A stretch of DNA of 64,000 bases from Nitzschia sp. DOCU1 (taxonomy: Eukaryota > Bacillariophyta > Bacillariophyceae > Bacillariales > Bacillariaceae), in assembly GCA_951394045.1 (NCBI GenBank), contig OX595989.1, positions 1,116,001 through 1,180,000 on the forward strand, in the 5' to 3' direction. Shown piece after piece: positions 31,701 to 45,679 of the stretch. Every line of letters begins with the position of its first letter. Position 1 is the first letter of the stretch. The notes below the pieces were generated by a model, which did no database searches, was not told the DNA's origin, and saw only the letters and a list, made by a program, of their open reading frames with translations. The translations under genes were made by a program, and so were the position numbers.

Positions 31701-34008
31701 TCATTGGATAAGATTTGTGTGGCCGAGAAGACGGGCCTTTTGGCTAGGGAGTGACAAAGCATCTCTATCAGCAGATGTGACTTCGTAGACATAACCTTGA
31801 AATGAATAGCGGACTCGAAGCTGAGGCTCAACAGGTTGCTGGTCTGGGCTGACCGAACGCCTAAGAAAAAGTTTCCAAATTCTCCAGTCCCTCTTGTGCG
31901 ACCCTGAACGCCCCTTGATTTCCGTCCGAAGGTCGTAGAAACCCAAGAGGCAAGATTTTGGTAGCGCTGGAAGATCTAGCCGGCCATTGGATACCCAATA
32001 TTGCAGCTGTGTAGTAGCGTCCATTGTTACGAGCTGAATCTCCGGACCGTTTCGCTCTTCTAGCGAGTATGTAGCTTGACTGATTACCAAGCCATTCCTT
32101 TGTCGCTCGGTGAACCGACGGCGCTCTGCCACGCTCTCCATCAACGCTACTTGCAGCATTGCGTCGCGCTTTGTTTTACTACTTGACAAGTCCGAAACCC
32201 GTTTGGCCTTGTCGTGTTCTTCCTCGAGATTTTCTTGTTTCGTCTCCTCGTCATCCTGCAGAATATCCGCCACGAGCGACTGTAAAAGCATGCAGTAGAT
32301 ACCATAGAAAAACTTTTGTTGGTAGAACGAAACTGGATCTGTGACGGTACCCAGGTGAAGAACTGGAATTGGCACGCGAAAGCTCGAATTGTTGTATGTC
32401 AATTCCCAGATCCAAGTCCAACATCCGAGGCTGATGTCATGCTCCAGACCAAACGCAAGCGTAGGATGCGAGGCTAGTGAAGTAATCTCATGAACCACTT
32501 TCCCTTCCACTTTGGGAAACCTCGACAACACTGTCGAAGCCTCGACACTCTTGGGTAGCAGAATGTAGTCATCAAGCCATGATTTCTTGCGGCTCTTGAG
32601 CTTGTAGGATAATTCCAAAGAATTCCCCTGCATCCTTCCGACGGAGACCTTGGCAGACGTTTTGTGAACATTCTCCTTGCCGTTGACGGCTTCCCACTTG
32701 GCATTCCACTGCAAAAATGTTCCATTGGCTCCTATCGATACTCCTCCGGATGTCATTCCAATATCTTTGACGTGACGGAAGGATTTGAAGTTGAAGATCA
32801 CGTTGGTATTCAATGGTGACTTTGAAAGGAAGGTTAGGCTGTATCGGCAGCTGGATCGATTTGAGAAAGTTCGAGCGGACCCAATCACAAACTTCAAAGC
32901 GAAATGTCAAGTGAGCTAAACCTCTATATTAGCATTCGCTTGTCGAATCAATGTAAACTCACCTGGTGCGATTGGTCGTTGGTCAAGTTCGCGGTCAGGT
33001 TGATTTGCGAATCCGGAACTGGCTGATACACGGCATTAACAAAGGTAGATGCAGGATGCTTCTGTTCTTGCTGTTCCTTTCCAGCTAGGGTAACAATTTC
33101 GGCAACACCAGGATACACTAGATCGGTCGATGCCCCCATCGCCATGCTCCACTTTGGCTGCACTTTCGTCCCGTCCATGGTTTGCACACTTCCAGGTTGA
33201 GTACTTGACAGAGTGAAACCTACGGAACCTTTCTGAGAATCCCGGATACGATTGATCTGATAGTCCACTAAACCCTGCTCCTGTTTGAGCCGCTGCTGGT
33301 AGTATTTTCGTTCGTCTGGAGGAGCTTGTCTCGCTTGGGTCACAAGTTGTTGCTTGACTAGATTCAGATAGTCTCGCCCATTAAAGAAAACCGATTTGAG
33401 GTCCACAACCGGCGGGAAGTCCATGGAGCAAGCCAACTGAACTTGATTCAGTTCCGTCAGATTTTCATGATAGTCATGCTGTTCCATAAATCGTTGCAAT
33501 TCTCGTTTCGCCTCCAATGGATTGAACTGCAAAAGCCGCTCGACGCGTTCGTAGAGGGATGCCTCCACCTCATCATCGTCGTCGTCGCCGTCGGTTCTCT
33601 CCGTAGAAGCCTCTTTTCGCGTTTTATGTTCTCTGCTTTGTTGTTGTATTCGTTTGATCAAGTTCACGCCATCTTCCCCATAATTGTCGTACGCCAAGCG
33701 CAACACCGGGTCAATCAAAACGTCGTCTGAGAAAATTGTAGAAACGCCCAGGCAAACGAGTGTGAGCGAAACTAGTAAAGCTGGGTGGAACAAGTGAAAA
33801 TTTACTTACTCGCTCGCTTGAATTCTAAAAAGACTTGTTGTACCTGCTCTCGTTCCTCAGATGACGTTGCAGGTGGCAATTTGTCAGGATGAAAGGTGGT
33901 GGACAAGTTTTTGTAGGCGCGGTGGATTTCATCGTCGGCGGCATTACGATCCACTTTCAATAAGGAGTATAAATCCACGTTTCGAGACGACTTTGAATCA
34001 GACTCCAT
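31701..34008 (-). CDS. DNAJC11-type J-domain protein
   Basis: Three exons, 34008-33810, 33726-32963 and 32891-31701, give 717 residues. The J domain is at the N-terminus (NVDLYSLLKVDRNAADDEIHRAYK; HPD in TTFHPDKL). Intron 1 (83 nt) joins as A|AC. Intron 2 (71 nt, GTGAGT...TTTGAAG) joins NDQSHQ to FVIGSARTF; an earlier AG would bring in a stop. The middle has alternating strands (GSVGFTLSSTQPGSVQ, INLTANLTNDQ) like the beta-rich part of DNAJC11, and the C-terminus has the DUF3395 signature (LPKSCLLGFYDLR, VRYSFQGYVYEVT). In animals DNAJC11 belongs to the MICOS/MIB bridge between mitochondrial membranes. A similar role is inferred. It converges with AsnA, only 18 nt apart. Confidence 0.92.
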
Positions 34009-34697
34009 CGTTGCTTTTCTACTATAGTGTCAAAGCTTGTCCCAATTGATTAATGCCTATCATAGAAGCAACAATCAACAAGGCGTCGTCGCCATCATCA
34101 TTGTGCACACATCCATCATCTTCTCGTTTTCTTGGTTGGGGCGCGATGCGATCTTTGGTCGTCACGCAAACAGAAATGATTGTACGTAGCTAGAATCACT
34201 ACCTACAGGGGCACGTATGGTGGAGAATTGGTTCTGCGACATGGTTCGACCAATCAGGACGTTCTTGAAGGTTGAGTCAGCTCGGGATTCAACGCTAGGC
34301 GCGCGTAGAAATTCGTACCGGCACGAATTCTCGCGCCACCTTATTTTCTCCTTCCGCGCTTTTGCCGACGAGGCAACAACGAGAGCGCCGTCTCGTTCCA
34401 CGCGTCGGCCCAAGTTGAAGGGCGGACCCGATGTTGTGACGATCCACTCCTTCCTTCCTTCTCGAGTTCAACATCTCAAAAGGGTGGTCAATCAACCGAG
34501 CCTCGACGTGTAGTGCAGAAGAAATCTAAAAAGCAAGGATTTGTCACACACTACTTCTTTGGAGCTCGATTGGATATCCAAACCATCAACAGGTTTTGTT
34601 TTCCTCTTGCGTCTACACCAAAGAAAATTCTGCATTCTTGGCGGCGGCATACGACGAAAACTAAATCTTTACCGGAACAAGAAACGGACATATAGAC
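34009..34697. other. Divergent intergenic region
   Basis: Between the DNAJC11 gene (minus) and GluRS (plus). No gene or repeat recognised. Confidence 0.45.
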
Positions 34698-37499
<2,802 letters not shown>

Positions 37500-37916
37500 A
37501 TCCTAGATAGTATGTAAGTAAAACGAAGCGGAGTTCTCTCTCTAGAGTAGTATTTTGGAGGATTGGGGCTTGTGGCGCGAAGTCAGCTCGCCGGGCGTGG
37601 GGGTGCGTGTCGTTGTGTGACGCAGCAGCACCGACACACTCTATCCATAAAGGCGGCGGGGGGCGTACGTCAGTCATCCATTTCTCGCACAGACGGTGAT
37701 GTGGCACGGAAACTTGAAACCGTTTACGTAGAAAATCTTATTTGATTTATTGCATCCATCAGACAGACGAACAATATCCGAACACGTACTTGTTGCCCCT
37801 CTAATGCCACGCTATGGCCCATGCCTGACGTCTCAAGATGATCCTGGATCTCACGTTTTGCGAAGACAATACGCACGGAACTATCTTTTCCCACAATCCG
37901 ACCTTGTGAATTGACC
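37500..37916. other. Intergenic region
   Basis: Between GluRS and FNR copy 2; FNR promoter expected. Nothing else recognised. Confidence 0.45.
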
Positions 37917-39097
37917 ATGAAGACTGCATTCTGCATCGCCGCCTGCTTGGCTTCGGCCTCCGCCTTCGTCCCTGCCTCCAAGCCTGCCTTCAGGTAAGAA
38001 GGAGTTCTTCGGTTACCGACGAAAGAGAAATTTCGTCATGAGTTCCAGAAACTGTTCGACGTCCCTGGGTGTTCTGAGACCTTCTGTGCCTCCATCTGAT
38101 TTCAACATGTTAATCTCATATCACTTAAATCGCATTCTATTGTTTCACTTGTAGCACGAAGGTTGCTGCTGAGGACTTCCTTGAGGCCCAGCCTTACTAT
38201 GACCAATCCACCGTCCCGGTGAACGTTTACAAGAACAAGGCTCCTTTCATGGGAAAGATTGTCTCCACCAAGCGCATTGTCGGACCCAAGGCAACTGGTG
38301 AGACTTGCCACATCATCATCGACCATGGTGGTGACTTCCCCTACTGGGAGGGACAATCCTGGGGTGTGATCCCACCTGGTGTTCGTGAAAAGGACGGAAA
38401 GCCCCACTCTGTCCGTTTGTACTCGATCGCCTCTTCGCGATACGGTGATGACAAGACCGGAAAGACCGGATCCTTGTGCGTCCGACGTGCCACCTATTGG
38501 TGCCCTGAGCTCAAGGCTGATGATCCGGCCAAGAAGGGAATCTGCTCCAACTTCCTTTGCGACACCCAACCTGGTGATGAGATCATGATGACTGGCCCCG
38601 CTGGAAAGGTCATGTTGATGCCCGAGGAAGACCCCAAAACTGATTACATCATGGTTGCCACCGGAACTGGAATTGCTCCTTACCGTGGTTTCATCCGCCG
38701 TCTTTTCTTCGAAGACACCCCTGCTGCCAAGGCTTACCAGGGAGAGGCCTGGTTGTTCCTTGGTGTTGCCAACGCCGACGCCCTTCTTTACGACGACGAG
38801 TTCCAAGAGGCCAAGAAGAAGTTCCCCAAGAACTTCCGTCTTGACTACGCTCTTTCCCGAGAACAAACCAACAAGTCTGGAGGCAAGATGTACATCCAAG
38901 ACAAGGTTGAGGAGTATGCCGACGAAGTCTTCAACAAGTTGGAGAACGGTGCTCACATCTACTTCTGTGGACTTAAGGGAATGATGCCTGGAATCCAAGA
39001 TATGTTGCAAAAGGTTGCCGAGAAGAAGGGCCTTGACTACGAGGAGTGGTTGAAGGGATTGAAGGCGAAGAAGCAATGGCACGTTGAGGTCTACTAA
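37917..39097 (+). CDS. petH: Ferredoxin-NADP+ reductase, copy 2
   Basis: Two exons, 37917-37993 and 38155-39097, give 339 residues; the 161-nt intron joins AG|C. The first exon encodes [20 protein letters not shown], a signal peptide with a textbook SASAFVP plastid motif, then SKPAF. The enzyme begins about residue 30 ([19 protein letters not shown]) and has the same FAD (RLYSIASS), NADP ([27 protein letters not shown]) and C-terminal VEVY motifs as copy 1 at 17 kb. The two catalytic regions differ at few positions (for example [10 protein letters not shown] against [10 protein letters not shown]). This copy lacks the 60-residue hydrophobic insert of copy 1 and has the usual plastid FNR length. 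A 346-codon antisense ORF here is a shadow. Confidence 0.95.
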
Positions 39098-39648
39098 TCT
39101 CGTTCTTAGTAGCCCCCGTCCCCGCAAGATCTGTCGGCCCATTTGCCTTGACGCTATTTGATTTAATACTATAGATCACCATCTACTTTATGTGTGTGGA
39201 TTCAATTTTTTTCTGAACTGACAACCTGGTTTTCCCGCAAGACGCGTATGGAACAGTTCCGTTTGGGTAGATAGTCGAACAACATTCAAGGAAAACATTC
39301 CCAAGACCGATTGATCTTTCACCTTCTGCAAGCCCCGGTAAAGCAAGCCAATGGATCAGATTACGACGAAATTAGACTAGTGGCAGGAACGATTTAAGTG
39401 TCGCCTAATTTCACTATCCATAGCTAGCAGCGGAAGTCGCAGTAGCATCAGATGGTAGTTGCGCGCAAGGTCCAATGGTAGTAGTCGAAGAAGTCTTTCA
39501 TTCGGGCGGGAAAGATGATGACGCAGCAATAACGACGGATGACGGGCGTGCTCCGAAATCGATACGAAGCAAAGAAAGCAAGCGACATCTGCCTCAAATT
39601 CTCGGCCGATGAATCCTATCATACTTTCGTCGCCGATAGATTTTGACC
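39098..39648. other. Intergenic region
   Basis: Between FNR copy 2 and ClpP. Nothing recognised. Confidence 0.45.
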
Positions 39649-40552
39649 ATGAGAGTGTCTACTTTAGCTTTGGGCGCCATCGGCATCTTGGTTTCTCAGT
39701 GCCATGCTTTCTCCCCCAGTACGACATTGCACCGAGCGAGCACCGTTGCTCGAGCTACTACGATCCGATCAGAGTGGACGATGATGCCCGATGATCCGAC
39801 ACCTGAGGTATGGTTCCACGTGTTACTTTCACATCTTACTTTTCTAGGATGTTCTTCTCAACATATTGGCGTTGTATTTCTTGTCGAATAATTGCTTGTA
39901 GGTCGATCCTCGGCGTAAGAATCCCGATGACCAGCCCCCGGCACCTCCCGTGAGAATGCCAGTTATTGATACGAGTACCGGCCAGATGGATGTGATAAGT
40001 CGTTTGCTGAAGGATCGTATCTTGCTCCTTGGACAAGGTGTCGATGATGAAGTTGCGAATGTGTTGGTTGCTCAGCTTTTGTACCTTGCCAATGAAGACC
40101 CCGAAAAGGATATCACTTTGTACATCAACTCGCCTGGTGGATCCGTCAGCGCTGGTATGGCGATCTATGATACGATGCAATATGTTCCTTGCGATGTAGC
40201 GACTGTTTGCTTCGGAATGGCGGCTAGTATGGGGGCATTTTTGTTGGGAGCTGGCGCCAAGGGAAAGAGGCGCGCCTTGCCAAACTCCAGAATCATGATT
40301 CACCAACCTTTGGGAGGAGCCCAAGGGCAGGCTGCTGACATTGAGATCCAAGCCAAGGAAATCTTGTTTATCCGCGAAGTTTTGAATACTTACATCGCCG
40401 AGTACTGCGATCAACCAAAGGATAAGATTGAAGCCGACTGTGACCGCGACTTCTTCATGACTCCAGAAGAGGCTGTTGAGTACGGAATTATCGATGAAGT
40501 TGTCAAGACCAAAACGAGCCACATTACCAAACCTGAAATGCCCGTATTGTAA
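39649..40552 (+). CDS. clpP: Plastid-targeted ClpP protease subunit
   Basis: Two exons, 39649-39807 and 39902-40552, phase 0, give 269 residues; the 94-nt intron is GTATGG...TTGTAG. ClpP forms the barrel of the ATP-dependent Clp protease. The leader [24 protein letters not shown] is a signal peptide with an HAFSP cleavage motif, so plastid import is expected. The core is complete: RIILLG-like [36 protein letters not shown], catalytic Ser162 in [12 protein letters not shown], His187 in [13 protein letters not shown] and Asp236 in [12 protein letters not shown]. The Ser-His and His-Asp spacings (25 and 49) equal those of E. coli ClpP. All three catalytic residues are present, so this is an active ClpP rather than an inactive ClpR. 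Start is the first ATG. Confidence 0.96.
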
Positions 40553-41312
40553 GGCGACTCTGCCTCTCTATTAGTAGTCTCCGATGCCCTTTAAAAGTTG
40601 CGATCCACTCATCGACGTTGCATGTTTGAGCAAATCTGGTGATTTCAGTTTCGTATGTATAGACACTGCTTGTTGCCAGAGCAAATACGCTGACCCTGAC
40701 CATTCAATCGCAAACTAGCCTTCCTAGCTATGCATCGGTACTACTAGCGCCTTACACCCCACCAACTTGTACGCAACTTTATGAAGGTGATAGTTTTGTT
40801 CGTCTCATTGATGACGTTCTGATCAATTCATTTAAATTGCGGCGATGGGCGACGACAGGATGGACCCCTTGCTATGCGCCGTGGAAGGACCATTGATGGG
40901 TACCCGCAATTACTCGAACAGAAAAGTTTGCGTGGAAAACCCGTCATCTCATGAAACTGCTTCGCTCGTATTCCGTAGATCTGATATCTCAGGTAATAGT
41001 ATCATACAACTAAAGGTTGGGTAATATTGGATATCTAGCTACCGGTAGTAGTTCTAGCGGGAACACCAGTGGCATAGAGTATCGCATGAAAGGCACTGGA
41101 CCCGAGTAGAAAGGAACGAAGAACCCTCTCACCTCGGGGAGACGTGTCGTGCGTAGATTGGCAATGACAATGAACTCCTCAATGCAGGCGATGCCAGTTC
41201 CAGCCTAATGAACTTCTACATGGATGACTACCGCGCACTCTTCGCTGCTTAATAGTATTGCCCAGTTGTAAAGTAGGTACAAGTAATTTGCTATAGCACC
41301 CGTTTAGCTTTT
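40553..41312. other. Convergent intergenic region
   Basis: Between the 3' ends of ClpP and the DUF1769 gene. TAGTAG-rich; holds a TACCGGTA palindrome (41040-41047). No gene recognised. Confidence 0.45.
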
Positions 41313-43418
41313 CTACTGAGCAGTAGGTGGGCGGTCATGACGTTGAGCACTTTCCCAAAGACTCTCGTGCCAAACATCAAACGACCAAAGACAATGCTCG
41401 CCATGAGACGCCATGATTTGTAGAGGCTGTCCATCCAATACATCTTCCAGCTCCACATGACCCAGCATGTTTCCCAACTCAATGGAAAAGTCTTGAAAGT
41501 TGAACAAATGCTGGAGAAACTCAAAGGTATAGATCTTGGAGGGATCGGTTCTTGGTTCCTTCGAATTGTGCACAAAGAGCTTATCAAAGGCCTTCTTTCG
41601 TGCGCGGGCTCGCTGCAACGAGGAAGCGCAGTTCGATGCTTCATGCAACAAAGTTCGTTCCTTTTCGGTGGGTTCTTGTTGGGCTGCCTCAATCGTTAGT
41701 GCGGGTTCATCATGATCCACGCATATGACTTGCGGGGTGCTGCCGAGCGGTGTTAACGAATGTGGGCGCTCCCCTTCCATCTTGGCGTCAAGTTGCGGGG
41801 CAAAGAAGCTAAGCACCTTGATTCCTCCCCGAAGGATCCACTTGGCTGGTAACTTCCCACAAGGACGATCAAATTGAAAGCCGGTACGTAGTTCTGTAAA
41901 CGGAATGCTCTTCTTGAAACGGCCACGCACGACGGCTTGATAACGCCGGTTCATGCCCTTGAAGTAACCCTTCGTATCATCGTAGGGCTCCGGGGTTGTA
42001 CCGTTGGTATGGCGTAAACGAAGAAGCAAGCTCCCCGCAAACAAATCCGATTCAAAGTCGATCACCAAAGCTTCATTCTCCGGCTCATTACCATTGTTGA
42101 TTGGCAATATAGCACATCGTTCACAGCATGCCACCCGAGGCATAGGCTTGCAGGGCTTGCCCCACTTTTGCGCCAAACACTCGGGCCAGGTAAGGTGCGA
42201 ACCAGGCTCCCAAAAGTATTCTTTCGAGTCCCCAAACCGAAGTCCCTTCACTCGCGTTCCTTTGCCAGCTGTAGGCCGGAGCAAAAGTGGTGACTGTGGC
42301 CAGTCTTCCGGAGCCAAGGCTGGTAAGTTGCTTTGGCAACACGAGCACGGGAGAGGGCCTTCTGGCCCATCCACAATGTCATTGTCCACAATGGATGGGT
42401 CAAACGTGCCAACGTACACCAAACTAGCCTGCTCATATCTCTTCTTACTTTGAGAAAGAGATGCCGCCTGTCGATCACAGCGGTTGAGGCGAGATTGTTG
42501 CAACAACGAAGGAGATACCATTGACATTGCGTCATAGGCAGTTCTAGGCGGCAAGTGCGGCCTTGTATCCTCCTCGTCCCAGATTTCTAATCCATCTTCC
42601 AGTTGAGAGGCAAAGATGCACTCAATCGACTCCTGAACGCTGGGGTCCTCCGGCAAGCCGTGGTGATGCTTCGAATGAATGTGACCAAACTTCGGGCTGG
42701 GAGGAGCCCCACAAAATCGTTCCATGTAGGTGTGTTCCAAAATCGCAGTCGCGCAGTTGAAGCTAGACATCGGGGCAGCTACTTCGTCAGGCTCTTCCTC
42801 TCCCAGAGCACTCCGTTGAGGTGAGGTGGATGGACTCGGCATAGGACTCGTCACCAGCTCCGTGATAATGGTCGTTCGGTCCGCCAAGGACGGGCTACCG
42901 GGGGCACCCAGTCGTTCCTCAAAGTCGCTACATTCCGTGGCGCCGCTTCCTTTAGAGCTTCCTCGGCTGTCCTTGGATCGGCTCTTTTCTCTCTGCAACG
43001 GGATGGAGTTGGATACGCTGACAGAACTATCTCGGCGTAAAAAATTCAGTGATAACCTTCGCCGCGTCGTCGTACGAGAGCCAGAAGAAAGGTCATCTTT
43101 CATGTTGGACACTACGGGAAAATCTGCGTTCGCATGCTCCACGGCTGTGTTGACTCCCCGACAAGAGGAGGACGATGAGCCATCCACTGGTTGCTTTCTC
43201 CGTCTAAATCCTCGCAAGGATAAACTTGTTTGTCGCCTGGACTGCTTCGTTTTGTTATCCCCCCTCAAACGTATTCTGCTGCTTAACGATGCAGATTGCG
43301 CACCTGACGGGATCGAAGAATCGGAGGAGCTCGATTGATTGATTTCTTGATCTAACATGCTGGTGTCCCTCATTCTCAGGGGGGGCTTGTTGCTGAGAAT
43401 ATCCATATTCTCGCCCAT
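41313..43418 (-). CDS. DUF1769 family protein with long disordered N-terminus
   Basis: A single exon of 701 residues from ATG at 43418 (MGENMDILSNKPP). The frame extends nine codons further upstream to 43445 but only from a TTG. The first 300 residues are serine/arginine-rich and low complexity, with several basic-Ser patches (RRRLSLNFLRRDSS) that could be kinase sites. The C-terminal half matches DUF1769 as found in fungi and stramenopiles: LVIDFESDLFAGSLLLRL, GYFKGMNRRYQAVVRGRFKK, LRTGFQFDRPCGKLPAKWIL, and a final SIELGNMLGHVELEDVLDGQ with LWSFDVWHESLW. Family biochemistry is not known to me. Two Cys pairs (PCSCCQSN; ACCERC) lie in the central part and could bind metal. Family call firm, role unknown. 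Confidence 0.87.
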   Translation of the reverse strand: MGENMDILSNKPPLRMRDTSMLDQEINQSSSSDSSIPSGAQSASLSSRIRLRGDNKTKQSRRQTSLSLRGFRRRKQPVDGSSSSSCRGVNTAVEHANADFPVVSNMKDDLSSGSRTTTRRRLSLNFLRRDSSVSVSNSIPLQREKSRSKDSRGSSKGSGATECSDFEERLGAPGSPSLADRTTIITELVTSPMPSPSTSPQRSALGEEEPDEVAAPMSSFNCATAILEHTYMERFCGAPPSPKFGHIHSKHHHGLPEDPSVQESIECIFASQLEDGLEIWDEEDTRPHLPPRTAYDAMSMVSPSLLQQSRLNRCDRQAASLSQSKKRYEQASLVYVGTFDPSIVDNDIVDGPEGPLPCSCCQSNLPALAPEDWPQSPLLLRPTAGKGTRVKGLRFGDSKEYFWEPGSHLTWPECLAQKWGKPCKPMPRVACCERCAILPINNGNEPENEALVIDFESDLFAGSLLLRLRHTNGTTPEPYDDTKGYFKGMNRRYQAVVRGRFKKSIPFTELRTGFQFDRPCGKLPAKWILRGGIKVLSFFAPQLDAKMEGERPHSLTPLGSTPQVICVDHDEPALTIEAAQQEPTEKERTLLHEASNCASSLQRARARKKAFDKLFVHNSKEPRTDPSKIYTFEFLQHLFNFQDFSIELGNMLGHVELEDVLDGQPLQIMASHGEHCLWSFDVWHESLWESAQRHDRPPTAQ

Positions 43419-45679
43419 GGTTATGGATGGATGGGAATGACACAACTGCTGCAGGTACCAGGAAATCGTGGTGTCCAGGAGATGTATGGTACTTTGCCAA
43501 AGTGTGATGACAAGGCATCAAGTGTAGCATTGATGAGAACGATGGTCTGTCTCGCTCAGCAGCCCGCCCTTTCTTCGTTTCGTCTTCGCGATACATCGCG
43601 ATGAGCGTCGCGCCACAGTGCAAATTTTTGGTGGCCGGTCGGCGCTGCACATGCATCGATAACGCTCAACGGCTTTCGGAGAAGGAGACTTGCACGTACA
43701 ATTGCACGTGGCCTACGACGTATCGTGGAAGAATCAACTCAAATGTGGCTTCCGCCTGCCTTGGCTGTTGCGATACCCATACAACCAATCCAAATGATTC
43801 TATCATACGTCTTGTCCGTTGCGACATGCCAGCGATAGAGGGGATTAGTTGGAAGCACGTGCCTGGGCTTTTCATGTCTTGGTGGGGCACATTATTATCA
43901 TCCACTCCCCAACGCACCATCTCTTTTGTGGAAGTCATCGGGATTTTCGGGGCATCCAGTCTCCCCCCTTTCTTGCCCGGCGACCGGAAGGAGAAATTCG
44001 TGACTGCATTTGCTGTTTTCCTCTCTTCTCTCTACTCTAGCTCGAGGGGATGCTGGTTCTTGCTTGCTGACGAGTTGATGGTCCACGTCATTCGAAGGAC
44101 GGCACTGAAAAATTCATGCGATAGAACCGAATTATTCGGTGAAGCGAGCTACGCTGATATCGACTACGAGTAGTTGTTCTAGAGAGATTTTGCGCTTTCG
44201 TTGTTAATAGTAGTATGCTGTGCGAGACACTATACACCCCGGTACTAGTAGTAGTTAATCTCTACTGGATCTCGAGCAAGCCTAACGAGACCGAACACTT
44301 TGTCTCTGAGTGAGTCGTCAGATCTACGGAATAGGACCTATCAATCTCATGGTCTCCCCCGAAATTGTTGTTGATGCTCAAAGTAATCCAGAAAGTCATG
44401 CTGTACGTACGATCGTCTGTCCAGTTTTCCAGATTTTACTACGTGAAGATGCGGATAGACTTTTGACAATGCCCAAGTCGATCCGTTTGGAGTGCCGCGA
44501 CATTGCAATCCGAACTAGGTTAGGGTATCTTCGGCTGAGTGACGCCAAGAAGAGCGCCCGAGGCCCTTCACTTTTCAGGTTATTGCATGGACTTTTTACC
44601 GGTAGAGCGTCGGTGCGGAGGGATTTCAATCCGAACTACCGTATCATATAAAAGGTTAATACAGCAGGAAGAGCGACCGAGGCTCTTCGACTTTTCATTT
44701 GAACCACCGACATCTTATGTCAGTGACGGGGTACTGCTGTGAGGTTGCAATCCGAACCAAAGTAGTCCGGCTGGGCTGCCGCTGCCAGAAAGAGTGTCTT
44801 GGTCCTTCAACAACATTTCCTTTTTGTGATGCCGGATGCTGCTTTTGAAATCGGCATGCAGGCTTAACAACCTTGCCGCGAGGCCCAACAAGTGACCGTG
44901 GACGACAATGACGCACTTCCCTCTTCTCATGTCAGGTATGCCCGGCACTTTGGTGGGACTTGCGTCTGGATGTTGTATGTTGGCATACCCTTTGACCATG
45001 ATGAGCCTCCCCATTTCGCGGTATCGCTGTTCCAATGGCCAACATTCTCTGCGTTTACTCGTGGTTCTATGAAAAATACCGGTATTGCTGCCAGGGATAC
45101 CAAAATGTCCTAAAAATTCGCGTTGCTAAAGTCTAATTGTACCCATCTTCGCACACATATTAGCGCAGTCACCAGTTCGGAACTTTGCGGCTTCTCTCTT
45201 CGGGCTTCGGGATACTAATATACTACCATATGCCTGCTGGGGACTTCTCCAAAAACTATGTACGCATTACCAATGAAACGCCGAAATAGGTGAGTGATGA
45301 TGGTGTCCTACCGGTAGTAGCCGCATGCCTAATGAGAATTCAGACGAGAAGCTGAATGGTACTATCTGATAGCTAGGCCTCCTACTTGGAAAGTTAAAAG
45401 CGCGGCACTCCTGATTAAGTTAATCAATACGGCATGCGATATTAATGCTGGAGCAACACCGATTGTATTTGTAGCAGAAGCACTACTAGAGGAGCTAGCT
45501 AAGCTCTGGCTTGTGTGGTGATATGCGTCAACGATCCCCACTGGTCTTTCTTTTGCCTGAAGTGATGGCTCTATCGTTTGATGAATGGGTTGATTCGAAG
45601 TAAGTCATATTGCTTTGATGTAGCGTTGTAGCAAAAAAGTCTAGTCTACTATAGTATTGTACATAGTACTGTCATCATG
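43419..45679. other. Gene-poor region with tandem repeats and palindromes
   Basis: 2.2 kb between the DUF1769 gene (5' end) and the thiol dioxygenase (3' end). A 190-codon plus-strand ORF (43601-44173) has no recognisable domain. Contains the 121-bp tandem repeat described separately and three TACCGGTA palindromes (44598, 45077, 45309). Confidence 0.5.
44480..44830. repeat. Degenerate tandem repeat, three units of about 121 bp
   Basis: An anchor CAATCCGAAC recurs at 44506, 44628 and 44748 (spacings 122 and 120). A second block recurs in step: GAAGAGCGCCCGAGGC (from 44549), GAAGAGCGACCGAGGC (from 44669) and GAAAGAGTGTCTTGGT (from 44788), each followed by a CTTC-rich stretch. Units are diverged, so this is an old tandem array. 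No ORF runs through all three units in one frame. Confidence 0.75.

Noticed and set aside
43601..44173. A 190-codon plus-strand ORF
   Set aside because: No domain, leader or splice context, and composition like the surrounding spacer. Partly open on the other strand as well.
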